In this document: piece by piece, positions 36,601 through 47,019 of the stretch | Numbering within the stretch: the first letter of the stretch is position 1 | How the letters are laid out: each line of letters starts with the position of its first letter | Assembly (NCBI RefSeq): GCF_023053635.1 | Contig: NC_086172.1 | Location: 127,571,681 to 127,635,680 of the forward strand | Reading direction: 5' to 3' | Source of the DNA: Elgaria multicarinata webbii | Lineage: Eukaryota; Chordata; Lepidosauria; Squamata; Anguidae | DNA: 64,000 nucleotides | The notes under the pieces: generated by a model | Databases searched by the model: none | Seen by the model: the letters and a program-made list of their open reading frames with translations, nothing else | Told to the model about the DNA's origin: nothing | Translations under genes and position numbers: made by a program

Positions 36601-39600
36601 TGCCAAGAGAGCTTGGGCTATGGGGCGATATATAAATTTAATAAATACATAAATACATAAATGTAGTATGAACGAGTGCCACACACAAATGCTGTAATTG
36701 TGGGAGAAGTAGGAGGAATTTGAAAGGTCATGTGTGTTATATCATTTATGTTTGTAGTGTGAGCACATACTACAAGCCTTGGTATGGTGCTGCCATTGCA
36801 GGAGAAATAGGGCTCATGCTGCCATTTCAGTTGCTTTTTCTGCTAGATTGGAACACACATCTTTGTAGTGCATGGAAACCAAAAGTTGTCATAAAAGTAG
36901 TTTGGGAAAATTCAGAATATTGAAGAAATAATGTCAGCACAGTGGGTGGGGTTGGGAGGCATTGTGCGTCCTACATGGGAGCCAGACGTTATAGTACTGG
37001 GATAAAATGATAGCGTGGATTATTAGCTCTAGGAAGTAAAACTGATTCTTCAGACCTGGGTCATATCTTTGCCGCAAGATATCAAGTGCTAGCATGTCTC
37101 TAAAATCTTCTACAGTATTGAAGAAGAGTTAAACTTGGAAATTATGTCCATTTTTGCATGACTCTAGAACAGTCTTTCCCAACCCAGTGCCCACCAAATG
37201 TTTTAGATTACAACTCCCATCACCTGACCATTGGTTATGCTGTGTGGGGCTGATGGGAATTGTAGTCCAGAACACCTAGACCGCACCAGGTTAGGGAAGG
37301 CTGCTCTAGAAGACTAACTTCCTATTCTGGATATTCTAAACAAGATTCTAAGAAAGACAAATTCTAGTCAGTGTTGTTTTCCCCCTTTTATAGTGGAAAA
37401 AGGAGGAACGTCTATTCTTTTTCCCCTCTCCCAGTTGTGCTAAGATTACAGGGATCAGAAATTGGCAGCAATGGCTTCAATGGAAAAAAAAAAGGAAGTA
37501 ATCACTTTAAAGAAACCCCATGAGGCTTGCTTTATGGTGTGCGTTGTACATTTTAAGATTGTCTGAAAGCTTCTGTTTTCTAGTGAAATATTTATTAGTG
37601 CTACTGTGGCAGAACTAGATCAGCTTCTCAGGCTGATATTAAGTGACACATTTTGCTCCTGTGAGAGCCTCTTCGTACTGCCTCTTTAATATCCTTAACT
37701 GCCTCCATCAAGCTGTGTCTCATGGGCGTTGCAGAAACTCTAGGCTGTGCCAGCCTGCTCCCAGCATCCTTGTTCAGCAACTCTAATACAGGTACTGCAT
37801 ACAGATATCCTATATGTTGAGTGTCATTTTTCCTTGATCTCCAGTGACTTTGCCTACGTGTCATAAAAGTAAATATTAATGCTGTCTTACATCTGTAAAG
37901 ATACGAAAATAACACAGAACTGAGATTTGGTAACAATTTTTATTTGTGAATGTTGCAGAGCAGGGGTCTCTTTCGTGGCAAACAAATTTGAGCATCTTCT
38001 TTTAGTATGTCTACAAAATATGGCAAACTATACAGACTTGAGACAGCTATGGTCGCCTTAGTGGATGATCTACGCCTGAGTATTGACAGGGGGAGTGTGT
38101 CCCTGTTGGTGCTGTTGGACCTCTCAGCGGCTTTCGTTACCATCAACCATGGTATCCTTCTGGAATGCCTGGGAGGTTTGGGAATTGGGGTCACTGTGCT
38201 TCAGTGGTTCCGGTCCTATCTCTCAGGGAGGTTCCAAATGGTGATGCTTGGGGATAGCTGCTCCTCAAAGAAGGAGCTGTTGTATGGTGTACCACAAGGC
38301 ACCATCCAATCCCCAATGCTGTTTAACATCTACATGAAACCACTGGGAGGGATCACTTGGAGGCATGGGGCGGGGTTGCTATTCGTATGCCGATGACACC
38401 AAAATATACTTCTCTATGCCTCCAACAACAGCATCAACTAAGTATACTGTATCTCCTCTGAATTAATGCTTGGAGTCAGTAATAGGCTGGATGAGGAAAA
38501 ACAAACTGAAGCTGAATCTAGACAAGACGGAAGTGCTTACCGTCAAAGGGCCCAACCTGTGTTTGGAGGTGTGTCAACCAGTTCTTTAAAGCCCTACATG
38601 GTTTGGACCCAGGATACCTGCGGGATCGGCTTCTCCCATACAATCTGCCCTGCATATTCAGGTCCTCTGTGAAGAATTTTCTTCAGCCAGCAAAAACTAG
38701 ATTAACAACTGTTACCCAGAGGACCTTCTCTGCTGCTGCTCCCAGACTGTGGAATGGCCTGCCGGGAGAGATCCGCCAACCCAACAGTCTTTCTGAATAT
38801 AAAAAAGCAATAAAGACTGAACTCTTCTGGCAGGCCTACCCAGTTGAATTTTAAGATGTCTGGCTGTTTTTTTAATAATGTATTAGTTTTTATATGTTTA
38901 ATCAGTTTTATGTATTTTATAATGTTTTGTATTTTATGTTGTTCCCCGCCTCGATCAGGAGGGAGAGGCGGGCAGTAAATATGATGATGATGATGATGAT
39001 GATGTTTCCTCTTGGGCTATTTTGTCTGGGCTTTTGAAGAATGGGGTGGGATGAAAATATGGTCCACTGCTACTGTAGAGTATCATCAGATTCTGAGTGC
39101 TTGCATTTTTGACCCTGAATTGAGGGTATACTCACAAAGCATAATGTCTGAAATGAAAACTTGGAGTGGGGGGAAGCATAGGGCTCCTTCCATGACTACA
39201 AAACACGCACATTTTAATCACGTAAGTCTTTCAGATTCCTGACTTCAGACATTAATTTAAATGCCCCAAATCTGCCCTGGCTCTAAGGCTGAAATCATAG
39301 CCTGTAACTTGTCCCTCCCTCCTTCTGTTTCATCATCTAAAACACGTTCTTCAAACATGTTAATATTCTCCCTCTGAAAGAGGCAAAGGTATAACTTTCA
39401 GAAACTGAGATTTTGGGATGGATTGTGCAAATATTCACCATAATTCCTTCACCCCAAACTCGTGCTACTAAAACCAATGGAAATGTTTTAGAATAAGTGC
39501 AAGAAAGTTGATAATTCACATGTCCAACGTACATCAGGTTTTATGTAGTATTGGACATGGGTAGTTCAGTGCAGTAAAAGCAGCTCTATTGTTTATTCCA

Positions 39601-41949
39601 TTTAAACATTCTGAAGCTACAATAACGTGAATAATGAAAGGGTGGCATCCAGTGTATTCCCAGGAGCAAACCTGAAGTGATGCCTGACTTCTTTCCTGTT
39701 TCTTTTAGGAGACCAACCTGGAATGTTGTGCAGCTTCAAGATCTCCACAGCCTGGTCCTGTGCCTGGTGCCTGAATCCTCAAGCTGATAATTGCTTTAGC
39801 ACAGGTGAGAGAGAATAACTTCCCACTTCCATTATGGAGATTTATTATCCAACTGCCACTTACGTTTTGTTTACCTTAGGTTTAAGTCGACGAGTCCTTG
39901 TGACAAATGCAGTGACTGGTCATCGTCAAACGTTTGGTACCAGCAGTGATGTCCTAGCACAGCAATTTGCCACCCAGGTAGGAGAAATTTCTTTGTGAGA
40001 CAAGTAGTGCCTAATCTATCCACAGACCTCCACACTGATAGCCCTGAATCACCATGGCTAATGTTGGAAATACACAACCCATATACATAATCCTGAGCAT
40101 CTAGAAAGAATTGGGTACAAATCTAATAAGTAAGGTGGTATTGAAGATTTAAGACTAATTAGAATGTGGCTGTACATTTATTTGGAAAACTAATTATTTT
40201 CCTCCTTGGCTTTTCTAGACTCCAGTGCTGTATAATGGCTGCCGTTCAGGGGAGGTTTTCAGCATTGATGTCCGTCAGCGCAGCCATAAAGGTCAAGGAT
40301 GGAAAGCTATTCGTCTCTTTCATGATTCAGCAGTCACATCTATTAACCTTTTGAAGACTGAGCAGTACCTCATGGTTGCAGACATGGCAGGCCAGGTACA
40401 GACCAGGGATTTTTTAAATCAAATGTTCTGTATAATATTTGTATTACTGCTTTACCCACACATTGTAAGGTTTTTCTTTTTCTAAACTGATGTGTTAATT
40501 CTGTAACTCCGTCCACTTGCAGATAAAACTGTGGGACCTGAGAAAATTAAAATGTGTGAAAGAATATAGAGGTCATCACAATGAACATACCATTCTCCCT
40601 TTGCACATCAGTGAGGAAGAAGGGCTTCTTACAGCAGGTATGAAACAAGGTCACTCACAAACAAATTGAGTTTGCTTAATGACAGGCTAAATGCTGCGGA
40701 GGCATGGGTGTTTGCTCTGTTGGCTCAAGGAAAATGAAGGAGGCTCAAGTGTATATGCTGGCTTCTAACCTATGAGTTTAATAAAAAATAATGATGTACT
40801 AGCATTTATTTATTTATTGGATTTACATGTGGCCCAACTGGCGAATGCCCATGGGGGCGTTTACAGTTATAAAACACAACTACAAAATAAGCTTAAATAA
40901 ATAAAATGGTATAACAATACCAATATCAAATAACAATTAAACATTAAAATATTAAAATCATTGAGGAGCCGACACTAAAATTAATAAGCCAATGGATTAA
41001 AGCTTAAATACTTCCTTAAAGAAGAAGGTGTTAACGTGGCATCTAAATGTATATAGTGAAGATCCCAGGCAGATCTCCCTGGGAAGGGCATTTCATAGTT
41101 GGTATCTGAATTATGAAGACACCTTAAGTAACTTACAGAAAACATGTTTAGGGTGCTGTCAGGTTTTCCAAAATCTACTCCCTGGGTGTTCTATTAATCT
41201 TTTCTCCCATGTACCTCCTTTCTAGCTTGGTGTTTGCTTTGTGTAGTTGGTTGAGATTTCTGCCCTGCCCTTGACATTATCAGGCATTGTGTCCATACAT
41301 CCACAATTGCTGCAGTCCTTCTGGCACCTGGCTGGCCCAAAATGCTTTACTCTCTGTGGAAAAAAACAAAATTATGCCCCCTCTCCCAATTCTGCATATT
41401 AAAACCCAACCAGACTGACAGTTGAATCTTACTTCAATATGGGCAATAGGGCAGCGGACTTGCTTCAGGGATGTAAGGCAGGCAGGCCCTAAGTAAGCCT
41501 GAGCATAGCATTCGGCCCTCCAACACTTTGCCACTGCTCACTGTCCCCCAGCATCCACTGCCTGAGATAGCCACTTAAGTGTGCCCAAATCTGCAGCAAC
41601 CAACCTAGCAAGGGAAAGGAAACATTTCCTCAAATGGTGTAAGTATTCAGGTGCTAGAGTTTTTGTCATGATTTGCATTGCTCTTTCTTCCTCAGTGGGT
41701 CAGGACTGTTACACAAGGATTTGGAGTCTCCAAGATGCTCATTTGCTACGGACTATCCCTTCTCCACATCCATCTTCCACAGACACCATCCCAAGTGTGG
41801 TGTTCTCATCACGGCTTGGCGGCACCCGAGGAGTTCCTGGTCTGCTTATGGCAGTCAGACAAGATCTCTATTATTTCTCCTATAAGACAGATGATCCATA
41901 TTGCCTGCATACCAAAGACATGGACCATTCTGCCATCCTTAGTGTTTGA
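30576..41949 (+). CDS. DCAF4: DCAF4, WD-repeat substrate receptor of CUL4-DDB1 (13 coding exons)
   Basis: Joined exons: 30576-30685, 31868-31968, 32988-33145, 33359-33441, 34471-34573, 34870-35013, 36271-36320, 37712-37791, 39709-39804, 39880-39977, 40219-40395, 40523-40637, 41696-41949. All junctions keep frame and give 522 residues; human is about 495. Matches to remembered human DCAF4 include [55 protein letters not shown] and [15 protein letters not shown]4 (WDR21) is a WD-repeat receptor that brings substrates to the CUL4-DDB1 RING ligase. The DDB1-binding WDxR motif is WDLR at residues 404-407. The start ATG opens a basic N-terminus like the human one. Oddities are a GC-AG intron 2, a U12-type intron after coding exon 7, and a 21-residue C-terminal extension. 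The N-terminus (about residues 1-70) is poorly conserved and least certain. Confidence 0.96.
30798..30880 (+). repeat. LINE tail (CCGCCCAGAGAGC type) in DCAF4 intron
   Basis: Very well preserved copy: GTGAACCGCCCAGAGAGCTT, GGGCGGTATAGAAATG, then TAAA repeats. It lies 110 bp after the GC donor of coding exon 1 and makes the reading frame appear to continue. Confidence 0.8.
31440..31642 (-). mobile_element. tRNA-derived SINE
   Basis: Read on the - strand, the right end gives TAGCTCAGTGTGATACAGC (A box) and, about 35 bases on, GGTTTGATTC (B box), the internal RNA polymerase III promoter of a tRNA-like head. The other end carries TGGACCCATGGTCTGACCC and CCTATGTTCC in that orientation. The family is common in squamates as I recall. 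Confidence 0.78.
31868..31968 (+). CDS. DCAF4: DCAF4 coding exon 2
   Basis: Acceptor TTTTTATAG, donor GTAAGG. It encodes [10 protein letters not shown] through ESPSTSS to PVP. The acidic/serine stretch matches the human protein. It ends in phase 1. Confidence 0.9.
31996..32072 (+). repeat. LINE tail (CCGCCCAGAGAGC type) directly behind DCAF4 coding exon 2
   Basis: GTAAACCACCCAGAGAGCTT, GCGCGGTATACAAATG and TAAA repeats begin only about 28 bases after the exon's donor site. Confidence 0.78.
32988..33145 (+). CDS. DCAF4: DCAF4 coding exon 3
   Basis: Acceptor TTTTTAAG, donor GTAAGA. It encodes [31 protein letters not shown] and a charged helix-like tail. This is the best-conserved N-terminal block of the family. 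Confidence 0.96.
33359..33441 (+). CDS. DCAF4: DCAF4 coding exon 4
   Basis: Acceptor TTTAAATAG, donor GTAAAG. It encodes the [15 protein letters not shown] segment, matching the human LRKSQLGFLNVTNYC. It ends in phase 2. Confidence 0.93.
34471..34573 (+). CDS. DCAF4: DCAF4 coding exon 5
   Basis: Acceptor TTCTTATGTAG, donor GTATGT. It encodes [17 protein letters not shown] and NNFKLIA. The position and phase (2 in, 0 out) fit its neighbours. Confidence 0.93.
34870..35013 (+). CDS. DCAF4: DCAF4 coding exon 6
   Basis: Acceptor CTTTTGCAG, donor GTACTG. It encodes [26 protein letters not shown] and [10 protein letters not shown], close to human. A second AG four bases downstream would break the frame, so the first is used. 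Confidence 0.96.
35243..35521. mobile_element. Foldback element in DCAF4 intron
   Basis: The text CCTTTGTTATTTAACCC and GACAAGCTGCAG near the left end is matched in inverted form by CTGCAGCTTCAC and GGGTTAAATAACCAAAGG near the right end. Arms are about 55 bp with moderate divergence. Confidence 0.62.
36271..36320 (+). CDS. DCAF4: DCAF4 coding exon 7, followed by a U12-type donor
   Basis: Acceptor TTTTTTAAAG. It encodes [16 protein letters not shown] plus two bases (TT). The exon is followed directly by ATATCCTTTT, the consensus 5' splice site of minor-spliceosome AT-type introns. No GT donor gives a correct frame. Confidence 0.92.
36595..36663 (+). repeat. LINE tail (CCGCCCAGAGAGC type), diverged
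   Basis: AACTGCCAAGAGAGCTTGGG, GGGCGATATATAAAT and AAATACAT repeats. It sits in the U12-type intron. Confidence 0.65.
37170..37303. mobile_element. hAT-like MITE with perfect 8 bp target duplication
   Basis: Begins CAGTCTTTCCCAACCCAGTG and ends TTAGGGAAGGCTG. CTCTAGAA lies directly on both sides (37162-37169 and 37304-37311). Opposed words TTACAACTCCCATCA and TGATGGGAATTGTAGTCC lie inside. This copy fixes the ends and class of the family found at 9668, 15275, 24134, 54712, 57291 and 58396. Confidence 0.87.
37712..37791 (+). CDS. DCAF4: DCAF4 coding exon 8
   Basis: Encodes [20 protein letters not shown] and FSNSNTG after completing a Leu codon with the preceding exon. Donor GTACTG, phase 1. 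The block matches human LCLMGLAETPGCATLLPASL. Confidence 0.93.
38033..39003 (+). mobile_element. L2-like LINE copy with internal deletion, in DCAF4 intron
   Basis: The reverse transcriptase blocks [31 protein letters not shown] and [13 protein letters not shown] (38060-38340) match the LINE at 18340-20570. About 380 bp present in that copy (between its CAACCAGTTCT near 19728 and TTTAAAGCCCTAC near 20110) is missing here at about 38586. The 3' end keeps [17 protein letters not shown], the GCCTCGATCAGGAGGGAGAGG tail and an ATG microsatellite (38980-39003). It is 5'-truncated and dead. Confidence 0.86.
39709..39804 (+). CDS. DCAF4: DCAF4 coding exon 9
   Basis: Acceptor GTTTCTTTTAG, donor GTGAGA. 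It encodes [30 protein letters not shown]. Phase 1 in and out. Confidence 0.96.
39880..39977 (+). CDS. DCAF4: DCAF4 coding exon 10
   Basis: Acceptor TTACCTTAG, donor GTAGGA. It encodes [19 protein letters not shown] and [11 protein letters not shown], part of the WD propeller. Confidence 0.96.
40219..40395 (+). CDS. DCAF4: DCAF4 coding exon 11
   Basis: Acceptor CTTTTCTAG, donor GTACAG, phase 0 both ends. It encodes [35 protein letters not shown] and [10 protein letters not shown], a clear WD repeat. Confidence 0.97.
40523..40637 (+). CDS. DCAF4: DCAF4 coding exon 12, carrying the DDB1-binding WDxR motif
   Basis: Acceptor CCACTTGCAG, donor GTATGA. It encodes [15 protein letters not shown]. 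The Arg of WDLR is the residue that DDB1-binding WD proteins share. It ends in phase 1. Confidence 0.97.
40800..41110 (-). repeat. Reverse-oriented interspersed repeat in DCAF4 intron
   Basis: Opens with TTTATTTATTTATTGGATTT, includes GGCGAATGCCCATGGGGG, an A-rich block with TAAAT words, and ends with CTCCCTGGGAAGGGCATTTC. The layout (A/T-rich microsatellite first) suggests the 3' end of a retroposon on the - strand. Class uncertain. Confidence 0.55.
41440..41580. repeat. Fragment resembling the element at 23776-24037
   Basis: Words such as GCCACTGCTCACTGTCCCCC, AGCATCCACTGCCTGAGATA echo that element (CTAGCATCTGCTGCCTGAGA). It lies in the last DCAF4 intron, about 115 bp before the final exon. 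Confidence 0.45.
41696..41949 (+). CDS. DCAF4: DCAF4 last coding exon
   Basis: Acceptor CTTCCTCAG, stop TGA at 41947-41949. It encodes [30 protein letters not shown] and [12 protein letters not shown]. The human protein ends at the equivalent of FSY. Here 21 more residues follow. A Gly of human AVGQDLY is Arg here. Confidence 0.96.
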
Positions 41950-43030
41950 CAACAAAAATATTAGTGTCCTTCAACTATTATTGGATTGATATGGACTGTG
42001 GTTCTAAACCTTAATAATTTTGGGGAAGCTTTCCTTTTCCTTTTTTTCCTAGGAATTATAAATCAAGTCAAAACTGATTATGGAGAGCATTGATTTCTTT
42101 TTGCTCTATCCAAGTACAGATATTTAATTTTTTTTTAATGTATATTGTCAGTTCCAGTTGTTAAAGTTCATAGGAGAACATTTCCAGTATTTTTATGTCC
42201 TCCGATATGCTTTCTACAGCTGCCATGTTGCTGTTTGAATTGCTCACAGGGAGAACTTAAAGGATTTGCCTAACAACAACATCCATCCATGTAGTAGGAG
42301 AGACTTATACCATTGAAGGAGGAAAACAACTCGGAGGAATATTGTCTTCATGCAGAATAGTTACCATGAATGTGGTGACTAAGGAAATCCCCCTGGTTGT
42401 ACCATTTTTGTGCCTGGACTGAACATACTCAGTTACTCTTACAATGTGTGCTAATTTCTTAATATGCAAGATTTGACTTGCTTGCAGAATTTGTTAGGAA
42501 TGCTTATAAATGGTAACAGGCCATATTGCAGAAACTCAGAAGTGTCCCAAGAACTAAAGCTATCCACACACAAAAAAGTAAGGGGAAAGAGATACTGAAT
42601 ATAATTGCTTTCATAATATACTTTTTTTCTAAATGTATTTATTTAGCCTTTAATGGAGACGAAGGGAAGGCTTGCAAATTTTGCTTAACTTCAGAGTTCA
42701 GCATATGATTTTCTGCTTTCTAAAGAAGAGCTACATGGATTTGATTTAATTTTGAATATCCTTTAGCAATTCTTTTATTATTGAAATCCAGCACAACCTT
42801 TTTTTGTTTGTTTAAACTCACTTTCATTAAAAAAAACAACACTTAGGACACGGGTCCTGAATTATCATCACTGCGATATGAAACACAGAAATAGTGTTCC
42901 TTTTTAAAAAAAATTATGGTGGAGAGGGTTTGAAGCCACAGTTTCCTTCCAACACAATAGCAAATACTCTGCAAAAAGATAGCAAAATATGATAAAGCCT
43001 GCAAATAAAGGAACATGGCTTTTTGGGCAG
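41950..43030 (+). other. DCAF4: Probable DCAF4 3' UTR
   Basis: No repeat interrupts the sequence directly after the stop. Candidate poly(A) signals are ATTAAA at 42826-42831 and AATAAA at 43004-43009; a further AATAAA lies at 43854. Which is used cannot be decided from sequence. Confidence 0.45.
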
Positions 43031-44295
43031 AGGGAGACATTTTAAGGATTATTTTGAGCCATTGGAGCTTACTCAGAACCAAGTTTTGACATATCAATGC
43101 TTAATCCAAGATGGTAGCTTGCAGTTCTAAAACTAGTAAAGAGGAAACTAACTGGCAGCAGGTAAACACATGTTGCTGTCATTACCAGATTAGAAATGCT
43201 ATACCCAGTAAAAAAGTTGTAGAACGTTTTAATGTCCCAGTGACCATTTCAGAAATTTCAACAAAGCACACTCTACTTATTGTGTAATCACAATATCCCG
43301 TGGAGGCCAAGTCACCACTCTTGTGGAACATTAACTCAATGAGGATGTTCAAAGCCATGTTGCCCATGAGGACACCTCCATGTCAAATTTATCTTTAAGC
43401 CATAAAAGTCTCAAAACCATAACCTGTTCCAAGTACTCTTTAAAACAGATTGTGTCTAGAGCAGTTTTCCCCATCTTCTAACTTATCTTTTCAATATTGA
43501 TCACCTTTCTAGTTTCTGAAAATGATGCTCAGAACTTCTCTCCACTCTCTTCAGGTATGTCACCACTAGCTTTGTTTCTGGTATACCCGTTATTTCAGGG
43601 AAACTTCTTACCATTAGTCATCTCTGTGGATTAAGATAGATTTGATGTGATTTTCTTGCAATAGCCACATTACCTTGGACAATTTACAATTCCTCCTTCT
43701 GGACATTTCTCTCATGGCTAGAACAATGCCTTTGGAAGAATTATTATTTGCTTTGCATGCAACTGGACAGACCTTTAATATCTTTTAAGCAGTTGTTATA
43801 AAAATTTAGATCCTGTAAGTAAAGGTGATGTGTTCACAGGTGCATCAGATTTTAATAAAATGAATATGGTCTTAAAATGGGGTACATGAAAAGAATGGAA
43901 AGTCTGCCATGTTTGGAATTAGTAGATAAAAAGTGGGCAGCAATATTGTCTGACTTTCTAAATAGCTCTTTTTGAAATTTAAAAATTCTAACTTTTTGGT
44001 ATCTCGTAGCCGTTAAGATTTAGCAAATATATGGGACAGATGATGGATTATGTTTTGAAAGGGTATTTAGACTGAGTCTCATCTACAGTTCTGGTGGACA
44101 TCCTGAAAAAAAGTGGGTTTTTTTTAACATTACTTGGTACTCGGGTTACTACTTTTATGATGCAATCTTATACACACTTTTCTGGGAGTAAGTCCCATTG
44201 AGTTCAGTTGATACTTCTGAGTAGATGTGAAGGATTGAGCTGATGAAAAAAAAATAACTAAAAAGGGGCCTTAATTATTTAGTCTACAATGTGTT

Positions 44296-44366
44296 TATTT
44301 TCATTACTACACTGCCCAGTAACTGAAGCTCTCTGGCCAGTTCACAAAAATTAAAACTATAAGGTA
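44296..44366 (-). repeat. LINE tail (CCGCCCAGAGAGC type), reverse orientation
   Basis: Complement of GTGAACTGGCCAGAGAGCTT and GGGCAGTGTAGTAATG. Confidence 0.65.
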
Positions 44367-45449
44367 CAGCATCTCTACCTATAAAGTGGAAAGTATGTGT
44401 GTTTCACGTATTTCCCAAAATATTTACCTACTTCCACATATGGTACTCCCTTAATGCTGTTCACTCAGACAGGTCTTCATGTACATGGATCAGAAAAAAA
44501 TCTAAAAACATGAATTTTAGGGTTTTAAGTATTTTTAAAGAATTTAATTTAAAAAAAAACGGGGTTTACGCCTACAACTCCCAACATGCCTTGGGTGGGA
44601 GGCCAGACTTACTGGCCTTTGGTGGCCATTGTGATTCCTGAAAGTCAGTCAACCCAATTCCACATAAAAGGAAACAACCCACATAAAATGGGCTGCATCC
44701 ATTTGTGGTGCCTCCTCCCAACTGCCATGTGTGGTTTTAAAACCATAACTAAATACAATAGCATGACTTCAAGGTGGCCCTGGACAGGCGTTTGGGGGGG
44801 GGGGGAGAGGGAGAAGAAATTAATTGAATTTGTTTTAAAGTTACCTCACGGCCCTAGGACTGGCCTACCTTGCATGGTTGCCGTGAGGGTAAGGGAAGAA
44901 AAAAAGAAATGAATTTAATTTGTTTAAAGGTTAACTCACAGGAGTAGCACTGGCCTGCTACTTTAAGATGATTACCTCACAGCCATGTATATCTTAAGGG
45001 GCCCAAGCAACACTGGGTAGAAATTTACTAACTCAACCAAACTAAAAACAAACAAACAACCTAAAGATGAATAAGTTGCAGAGAAATGTATTATTTATCA
45101 AATAAATGTTACAAACATTATTCATGGACCTGAGCAACGCTGGTAAAATATAAAATATGGAAGTAAAATATAAAATATGGAAGCTTAAAACCACAATTAA
45201 ACCAAAATCATTAAAAATTAAACAATTGAAACAAAAACATTTAAAAAGTTAAAAGTTCTTATAAAAACTGCTGATGGCTAGCACTATCTTAAGAGGCCTT
45301 TCCGCCTTCTTTTGCGCACAGGAGAAATGCCTCTTCTAAGGTTATGTCTGCTGCATCTCATGTGCATCATCTCATAACGAAATACGTTTGCTGCTTGCTC
45401 CAGAAAGTGTTTTTATGTGTATGTAGATTTAATTGATTTTATTAACTTG

Positions 45450-45543
45450 GGGTAGAATCCCACTAAAGTCATATTCAAAGTAGGCCCATTATAATAAATG
45501 GGACTAAAGTTAGTCATTACTAACTTAGTGGGATTCTACCCTA
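45450..45543. repeat. Hairpin repeat (GGGTAGAATCCCACTAA family)
   Basis: GGGTAGAATCCCACTAA at the left is matched exactly in inverted form by TTAGTGGGATTCTACCC at the right, with GGCCCATTATAATAAATGGG between. Arms are short but near perfect. Confidence 0.75.
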
Positions 45544-47019
45544 AATTTCATAAGGTTAATGTATTTAAAAAAATCACTAGTCGGGTTGCAGTGCTGCTAA
45601 GTATAAGGATTAGCAGTGCTTTTAGGATTCATAAATAATGGAGTGGCTCTCTAGTGTTATAATAAATAAATAAAAACATTCTGATGGCTGCTTGGCTGGT
45701 GGTAACACACCCAAAGCTGAGTCGGATTGGATATTTAAATTGTGGGATCTTCTAATTATAGATACCGTCACAGCTATTACATACCCAGCAGGGAAGACTT
45801 AAAATAAAATATCAATATATGGAAGAATGATGGTCTGCAGTAACACTTTGGAAAGAGAACTTTCCAAAGTGGCTTTGGGAAAACCACATAAATATAAAAC
45901 CGTATGTTTCTACTGAGACACTAAAGAGATTTCTATGTGAAATTGCTGTATCATTTCTTGGAATGAGCAATAGGGAGGTATCAAATGGGTTTGTTTGTTT
46001 CTGGTTTTATATTTTGTATCATTTGTAAATTTTTGTTTAGCTGTTTTCATAAAACAGTAAAAACCTATTAAAAAAAGATATGACAGTAATCAATTTAGAC
46101 TTTAGCATATTCCTTTTCTTTCTTTTTAAAACATGTTTCAGCTTTTTAGTACTACACTTAGCCAAACGGCTGAGAACCTTTTTTGTAGTACCATCTAAGC
46201 CTGCTGCTCATTTTGCCAGCTGCCATGTTGGAGAAATAAAGGATAACTGTGTAACTGAATAGTACACATTGTAAGCTTTGATTTTATAACTTTCTTACAT
46301 TCTGGCATTACTTCATCTGAAACTGACTAAAACATGTCAGTGTTCTGTATAAGCCCTGTATTGTGCATTGTAAAATATGTAAACTAGAAAAAGCCCGTTT
46401 TCTGCCTTGTCTATTTTGTGACTGTTAGTGGTATGGTGTAAGTATATTTATCTTATTTTCTATAAAAGGGAACTCTTTAAATTGAAACGTCACTCTTCAA
46501 TTTGGGAAGAGCAGAAGACTTTCTCGTGTTTGCTTTTATAACTACAAGTCACAGCTATTTCTGTAATCAATAGTATCTTTCATGGACTCTTTGTCAGCAA
46601 ACCACTGATTTAGGTTCTCCATTTAAATCTGTTCTTTAAATTTTACTTCTATTTTTCATGCTAGCCAGTCTTACTTTTCCCAGTACTGATCTGGTATCAA
46701 TACAATTGTCCTGGTTTTCTAAAACAAAAACAAAAACCAGATGATGTAAAGGTGCAATTCAGGCCATGCAAATCTTCATGGAGTGATTTTTGACTAAATG
46801 TCCTTTTCATATTCTGAAATGGCAAAGTTGACGGTTTACTCAGTTGTGAGATGGGGTGAGCAGAAAGTCTTTTCAGAGAGCTTGTCATTAGGTATATAAT
46901 TTAGCTTGATAGATGCACTTACTAGTAAGATATTTTTTAAAAAAGGGGGGGATAATGGTGTCCTTTTCTCAAAGGAGAATATTTTTCCCCCCAAGCTTTC
47001 CCATTCAGCATCTGGGTTT

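Larger units (their letters stand above)
36321..37711 (+). other. DCAF4: U12-type intron of DCAF4 with AT-AA ends
   Basis: The donor ATATCCTTTT (36321-36330) and the branch site TCCTTAAC (37690-37698 region) both match the U12 consensus. The branch adenosine lies about 13 bases before the predicted junction, inside the usual short window of this intron class. The reading frame and the match to human HILLCLMG require the next exon to begin with G at 37712, so the intron ends in AA. It carries an LINE tail (36595-36663) and a hAT MITE (37170-37303). Confidence 0.82.
43031..47019. other. Intergenic between DCAF4 and ZFYVE1
   Basis: No gene is recognised. A reverse LINE tail lies at 44296-44366 and a hairpin repeat at 45450-45543. 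A run of G follows 44795. A-rich, TAAA-containing text at 45080-45300 may be an old retroposon end. Text at about 45800-46079 ending in AAAAACCTATTAAAAAAA may be an old LINE 3' end, but I could not confirm it. Confidence 0.4.
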
